Source of the DNA: Gemmatimonadota bacterium
GTDB taxonomy: Bacteria > Gemmatimonadota > Gemmatimonadetes > Gemmatimonadales > Gemmatimonadaceae
Direction of reading: 5' to 3'
Length of the DNA stretch: 64,000 bases
Assembly (NCBI GenBank): GCA_021413975.1
Contig: JAIOPJ010000029.1
Span: forward strand, 1-64,000
Each line of letters starts with the position of its first letter. The first letter of the stretch is position 1. This document shows, one piece after another, positions 60,857 to 64,000 of the stretch. Below the pieces are notes generated by a model. The model searched no databases. It was not told the DNA's origin and was given only the letters and a program-made list of their open reading frames with translations. A program made the translations under genes and the position numbers.

Positions 60857-62617
60857 ATGTCAACACGCCCCGCCTCCGAAGCACCCTCCACGGGGTTCGC
60901 CTCGCTCGATCTCGACCCGAAAGTCGTCGCCGCCCTGACCGCCCTGGGCTATGAGGAGCCGACGCCGATCCAGCTCGCCGCCATCCCGCCGCTGCTCGCC
61001 GGCCGCGATGTCCTGGCCCAGGCCGCGACCGGCACCGGCAAGACCGCCGCCTTCGCGCTGCCGTTGCTGCACCGCCTGAACCTCGACGCGCCGCCGCGTG
61101 AACGCACCGCCGCGCTCGTGCTCGTGCCCACGCGCGAACTCGCCATGCAGGTCGCCGAGGCGATCCACCGCTACGGCAAGGCGCTCGGCGCGGTCGCGGT
61201 GCCGATCTATGGCGGTGCGTCGATGGAATCGCAGATCCGTTCGCTCAAGCGCGGCGTCGACGTGATCATCGCCACGCCGGGCCGCGCGCTCGACCATATC
61301 CGCCGCAAGACGGTGCATCTCGCCGCGGTGCGCACGGTGGTGCTCGACGAGGCCGACGAGATGCTCGACATGGGTTTCGCCGAGGACCTCGAGGCGATCC
61401 TCTCCGCCACCCCGAAGGAGAAGCAGGTCGCGCTCTTCTCGGCCACGCTCCCGCCGCGCATCGCGGCGATCGCCCGCACGCACCTGCGCGATCCGCACGT
61501 GATCCGGATCGACGCGGCCGCGGTGAAGGCCGGCAACACGGCGAAGGTGCGCCAGGTGGCCTATCTCGTGCCGCGCGCACACAAGATGGCCGCACTCGGT
61601 CGCATCCTCGACGTGGAGCAGCCCAAGGCCGCGATCGTCTTCTGCCGCACGCGCACCGAGGTGGACGAGCTCACCGAGACGATGAACGGCCGCGGCTTCC
61701 ACGCCGAGGCGCTGCATGGCGGCCTCTCGCAGGAACAGCGCGACCGCGTCATGAAGCGCTTCCGTGCGCACACGTCGGAACTGCTGATCGCGACCGACGT
61801 CGCGGCGCGCGGCCTCGACGTCTCGCACGTGTCGCACGTGGTGAACTACGACGTGCCGAGCGCCGCCGAGGCGTACGTGCACCGGATCGGCCGCACCGGT
61901 CGTGCGGGCCGCACCGGCATGGCGATCACGCTGGCCGAGCCGCGCGAGCACCGCATGCTCAAGAACTTCGAGCGCGTGACCGGCGTGGCGATCGAGACGC
62001 TCGCCGTGCCGACCGTGGCGGATCTCAAGGCCCGGCGCATGGAGCTCACCCAGGCGACGATCCGCGAGGTGATCCTCGTCGGCGACCTCGACATCTGGCG
62101 CGGCGTGGTGGCGGCGCTCGCCGACGAGTTCGAGCTGATGGACATCGCGGCGGCGGCGATGAAGCATGGCGCGGCGGGCTCGGACGAGGTGAAGCAGGAG
62201 GAGATCCCGACCTCGGCCTCGCCGCGCGAGAAGCACCCGGCGCGCGCGCGCGACGACGAGCGGTCGCTGAAGCGCGAGGACAAGACGGCGCGAGGCGCCG
62301 CGGAGGCCGTGCGTCCGGCCGCGGGGCCGGCAGGCAAGACCCCGGCGGCCAAGCGCTCGGGCCCGAAGCCCGGGTGGGAATCCGCGAAGCTCTACGTGGG
62401 CGCGGGCCGGAAGCTCAAGATCCGTCCGGGCGATCTCGTGGGCGCGATCACCAACGAGATGGGACTCGACTCGACGATGATCGGTGCGATCACCATCTGG
62501 GACCGGCACTCGATCGTCGAAGTGCCGGAGTCGCTCGCGGACGACATCATCCGCACGCTCATGGCGACCTCGATCAAGGGGAAGCGCGTGCTGGTTCGGC
62601 GCGACCGCGCGGGGTGA
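60857..62617 (+). CDS. DEAD-box RNA helicase with DbpA-like RNA-binding end
   Basis: A 586-residue ATP-dependent RNA helicase. Core motifs: Q motif PTPIQLAAIPP, motif I AATGTGKT, Ia PTRELA, II DEAD, III SAT, and VI HRIGRTGRAGR (all within about 10-370). A charged linker (about 440-505, rich in Lys, Glu, Arg) precedes a C-terminal DbpA-type RNA-binding domain (LYVGAGRKLKIRPGDLVGAITNEMGL). Proteins of this type (DeaD/CsdA, DbpA) act in ribosome assembly and cold adaptation. The desaturase immediately upstream has a similar theme, but a terminator separates them. Confidence 0.95.
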   Translation: MSTRPASEAPSTGFASLDLDPKVVAALTALGYEEPTPIQLAAIPPLLAGRDVLAQAATGTGKTAAFALPLLHRLNLDAPPRERTAALVLVPTRELAMQVAEAIHRYGKALGAVAVPIYGGASMESQIRSLKRGVDVIIATPGRALDHIRRKTVHLAAVRTVVLDEADEMLDMGFAEDLEAILSATPKEKQVALFSATLPPRIAAIARTHLRDPHVIRIDAAAVKAGNTAKVRQVAYLVPRAHKMAALGRILDVEQPKAAIVFCRTRTEVDELTETMNGRGFHAEALHGGLSQEQRDRVMKRFRAHTSELLIATDVAARGLDVSHVSHVVNYDVPSAAEAYVHRIGRTGRAGRTGMAITLAEPREHRMLKNFERVTGVAIETLAVPTVADLKARRMELTQATIREVILVGDLDIWRGVVAALADEFELMDIAAAAMKHGAAGSDEVKQEEIPTSASPREKHPARARDDERSLKREDKTARGAAEAVRPAAGPAGKTPAAKRSGPKPGWESAKLYVGAGRKLKIRPGDLVGAITNEMGLDSTMIGAITIWDRHSIVEVPESLADDIIRTLMATSIKGKRVLVRRDRAG

Positions 62618-62669
62618 CGGCGCGGGGTGACGGCGCGCTCGGTCGTGCGGAGCGTCGCGCCGCCGGCCG

Positions 62670-63152
62670 CTACGGCCTGAGCGACGCCCGCATGGGGCGC
62701 TGCAGCACGACCATCATGAGCGAGTCATACGCGAGCGCATCGGCGGTGCCCTGCGCGAGCGGATTCCCGGCCGCCGTGCGCACCGCGACGGTGTGTGAAG
62801 CGTCGCTCGCGATCACCGTGCCGAAGAGTCCCCCGGCGGCATCGGCCGGGATCTTGTTCCACGCGGCCGTCTTGAAGACGCGGACGACGATCAGCGGCTC
62901 GTTGACGAGCGTCGAGTCGGCGCGCACGAAGCGGAAGGCGAGCTCGCGTTCGAGTCCGGCGGTCGTGGTCGTCACGCTGTCGCCCACGCGGTAGCGGCCC
63001 TGCCAGACGCTCGGCAAGTCGAGACCCACCCCACTCTGGGCGTCCGTGTACAGGTGGCCGCCCACGCGGGCGGGCGTCTCGGCGGCCTTCTCGCCACAGG
63101 CGACGGCAAGGGACGCGGCGAGAGCGAGGGTCAGGCGGACCAGGCGGGACAT
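62670..63152 (-). CDS. Lipoprotein of unknown function
   Basis: A 160-residue lipoprotein (signal RLTLALAASLAVACGEK, Cys near 19). The mature domain begins with GGHLYTDAQSGVGLDLPSVWQGRY and contains VNEPLIVVRVFKTAAWNKI, a pattern resembling small substrate- or inhibitor-binding lipoproteins in which a hydrophobic 'P..W....' segment follows the linker. No function is assigned. Divergent from the ECF sigma gene. Confidence 0.75.
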   Translation of the reverse strand: MSRLVRLTLALAASLAVACGEKAAETPARVGGHLYTDAQSGVGLDLPSVWQGRYRVGDSVTTTTAGLERELAFRFVRADSTLVNEPLIVVRVFKTAAWNKIPADAAGGLFGTVIASDASHTVAVRTAAGNPLAQGTADALAYDSLMMVVLQRPMRASLRP

Positions 63153-63255
63153 CCAGCGGCTCCGGGCGGGGGAATGCCGTAGTGTAGTGGGCGCGGGCCC
63201 GCCGTGCGGCCCCCCAACGCTTTTCCGGACCCCTGTGTCCAACCCGGCATCACCG

Positions 63256-63840
63256 ATGACGACACCTGCCATCGCACTGCAAGCCCCGGACGCGGGGCCG
63301 GACGAACGGACGCTGATCTCCCGCACGGTCGCGGGCGATCGGCGCTCCGCCCGGACGCTCTATGACCGGCACGCCAAGCGCGTGCACCGGCTCGTGTTCC
63401 GCATCTGCGGCGACGAGGAGTTGGCGTGCGACCTGGTGCAGGACGTCTTCGTGCGGGCCTTCTCGCAACTCGCCGGCTTCCGTGGCGACTCGGCCTTCAC
63501 GACCTGGCTGCACCGGATCGCCGTGACCACCGCACTCAACCAGATGCGGAAGGTGAAGCGGATCCGGGCGCACGAGGAGGCGATGGGGGACGAGGACGTC
63601 CACGCGGCGCCGGCCCGCGAGGCGGATCCCGACCTGAAGGTCCGCCTGCACGCGGCGATCGACGCGCTGTCGGAGGGCCTGAGGATGACGGTGCTGTTGC
63701 ACGACCTCGAGGGCTACACGCATGCGGAGATCGGCACCATGCTCGGCGTGGCCGAAGGGACCAGCAAGGCACGGTTGTTCGAGGCACGCGCGAAGCTGCG
63801 CGTCGCGCTGAAGGACTTCGATGACTTCTTCAACGACTGA
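63256..63840 (+). CDS. ECF RNA polymerase sigma factor
   Basis: A 194-residue ECF sigma factor. Region 2 covers about 30-95 (RRSARTLYDRHAKRVHRLVF, DEELACDLVQDVFVRAFSQL) and region 4 about 135-185 (LSEGLRMTVLLHDLEGYTHAEIGTMLGV, SKARLFEARAKL). It differs clearly from the sigma factor at 16918. ATG 63256 is the likeliest start, though GTG 63235 is possible; neither has a good Shine-Dalgarno. The truncated gene starting about 14 bases later is the probable anti-sigma partner. Confidence 0.92.
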   Translation: MTTPAIALQAPDAGPDERTLISRTVAGDRRSARTLYDRHAKRVHRLVFRICGDEELACDLVQDVFVRAFSQLAGFRGDSAFTTWLHRIAVTTALNQMRKVKRIRAHEEAMGDEDVHAAPAREADPDLKVRLHAAIDALSEGLRMTVLLHDLEGYTHAEIGTMLGVAEGTSKARLFEARAKLRVALKDFDDFFND

Positions 63841-63866
63841 TGAAGGGTGAATGATGAAGGATGAAC
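63841..63866. repeat. GATGAAGG short repeat tract
   Basis: TGAAGGGTGAATGATGAAGGATGAA, the same motif family as at 26264, 36069 and 43969. Here the repeat also supplies the ribosome-binding site and start codon of the next gene. Confidence 0.45.
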
Positions 63867-64000
63867 GGTTGGACGACCTCCTGCGGGAGGCGAAGCAGAG
63901 CTACCGGGTGCCGCCCGAGGCACCGTTCGATGCCTTGTGGGAGCGGATCGAGCGCGAGTCGTTCGACGGGCCGCGCGCGCTGGTGCCGACGCACGGTGAC
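63854..64000 (+). CDS. Truncated gene at right edge, probable anti-sigma factor
   Basis: The first 49 codons of a gene cut by the window end (M-K-D-E-R-L-D-D-L-L-R-E-A-K..., VPPEAPFDALWERIERE). Start ATG 63854 (or 63851, same frame) with AAGGG upstream, 13 bases after the sigma stop. Position after an ECF sigma gene and the short helical N-terminus (LLREAKQSYRVPPEAPFDALWERI) fit a regulator of that sigma factor, but no zinc motif or membrane segment is reached. Confidence 0.6.
   Translation, partial: MKDERLDDLLREAKQSYRVPPEAPFDALWERIERESFDGPRALVPTHGD

Overview
The window is high-GC, gene-dense bacterial chromosome. A SusC/SusD receptor pair, large Asp-box (VPS10-like) exported proteins, S9 peptidases, ECF sigma factors, many exported proteins ending in ...AQ, and a plant/chlamydia-type FabI together suggest Gemmatimonadota or a near relative in the FCB neighbourhood. 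This is inferred from gene content and protein style; there is no rRNA or marker phylogeny in the window, and I see no tRNA, rRNA, CRISPR array or intact insertion sequence.

Layout. 1-7960 is an accessory region with weaker codon bias: a two-gene pair of unknown function, a small lipoprotein, an 880-base gene-poor stretch with palindromes, a 1,496-residue secreted RHS/YD-repeat protein with a cysteine-bearing variable tip, a HEXXH zincin-like protein and a small lipoprotein. 7967-9985 is transketolase. 10139-14330 is a coupled HEAT-like / HD-GYP / PAS-GGDEF operon (cyclic-di-GMP turnover). 14341-14460 is a large composite hairpin. 14576-18589 is a VIT-vWA protein, an ECF sigma factor and an anti-sigma-like protein. 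18634-19262 is a ribbon-helix-helix/PIN toxin-antitoxin pair. 19315-22334 (minus) joins an SMP-30-like lipoprotein, an SCP2-like protein, an R2-like ligand-binding oxidase and an M50 protease. 22466-26249 holds a giant Asp-box protein and a GNAT. 26293-27201 is fabI. 27433-32875 is a SusC-SusD-DUF4397 operon closed by a strong terminator. 32957-36065 (minus) is a GNAT / N-succinylamino-acid racemase / M20 amidohydrolase operon fitting D- to L-amino acid conversion. 36152-41181 holds a PAP2 phosphatase, a 2'-5' RNA ligase-like protein, two alpha/beta hydrolases, a TlpA-CcdA redox pair and a 42-residue membrane protein. 41230-50822 holds an agmatinase-family ureohydrolase, EttA, exported proteins, an S9 peptidase with an MBL hydrolase, and a methyltransferase with a DUF2490 protein. 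50879-51582 is a VapBC pair. 51955-64000 holds mostly housekeeping and envelope genes: SGNH hydrolase, glutathione peroxidase, TlpA, OsmC, ThrE-type exporter, a beta-helix/PA14 protein, FKBP, a fatty acid desaturase, a DEAD-box helicase and, at the right edge, an ECF sigma factor with a truncated partner gene.

Cross-cutting signals. (1) Nine start codons have a TAnnnT-like -10 box only 5-7 bases upstream and no usable Shine-Dalgarno, implying leaderless mRNAs; both toxin-antitoxin loci are in this set. (2) A dispersed inverted repeat with a 32-bp perfect stem occurs between genes; one copy supplies a start codon and one degenerate half-copy lies at the ribosome-binding site of another gene. 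(3) Short GATGAAGG-type tracts recur between genes. The least described gene groupings are the R2lox/SCP2/SMP-30/M50 operon, the VIT-vWA/sigma/anti-sigma operon and the RHS locus with its HEXXH neighbour.
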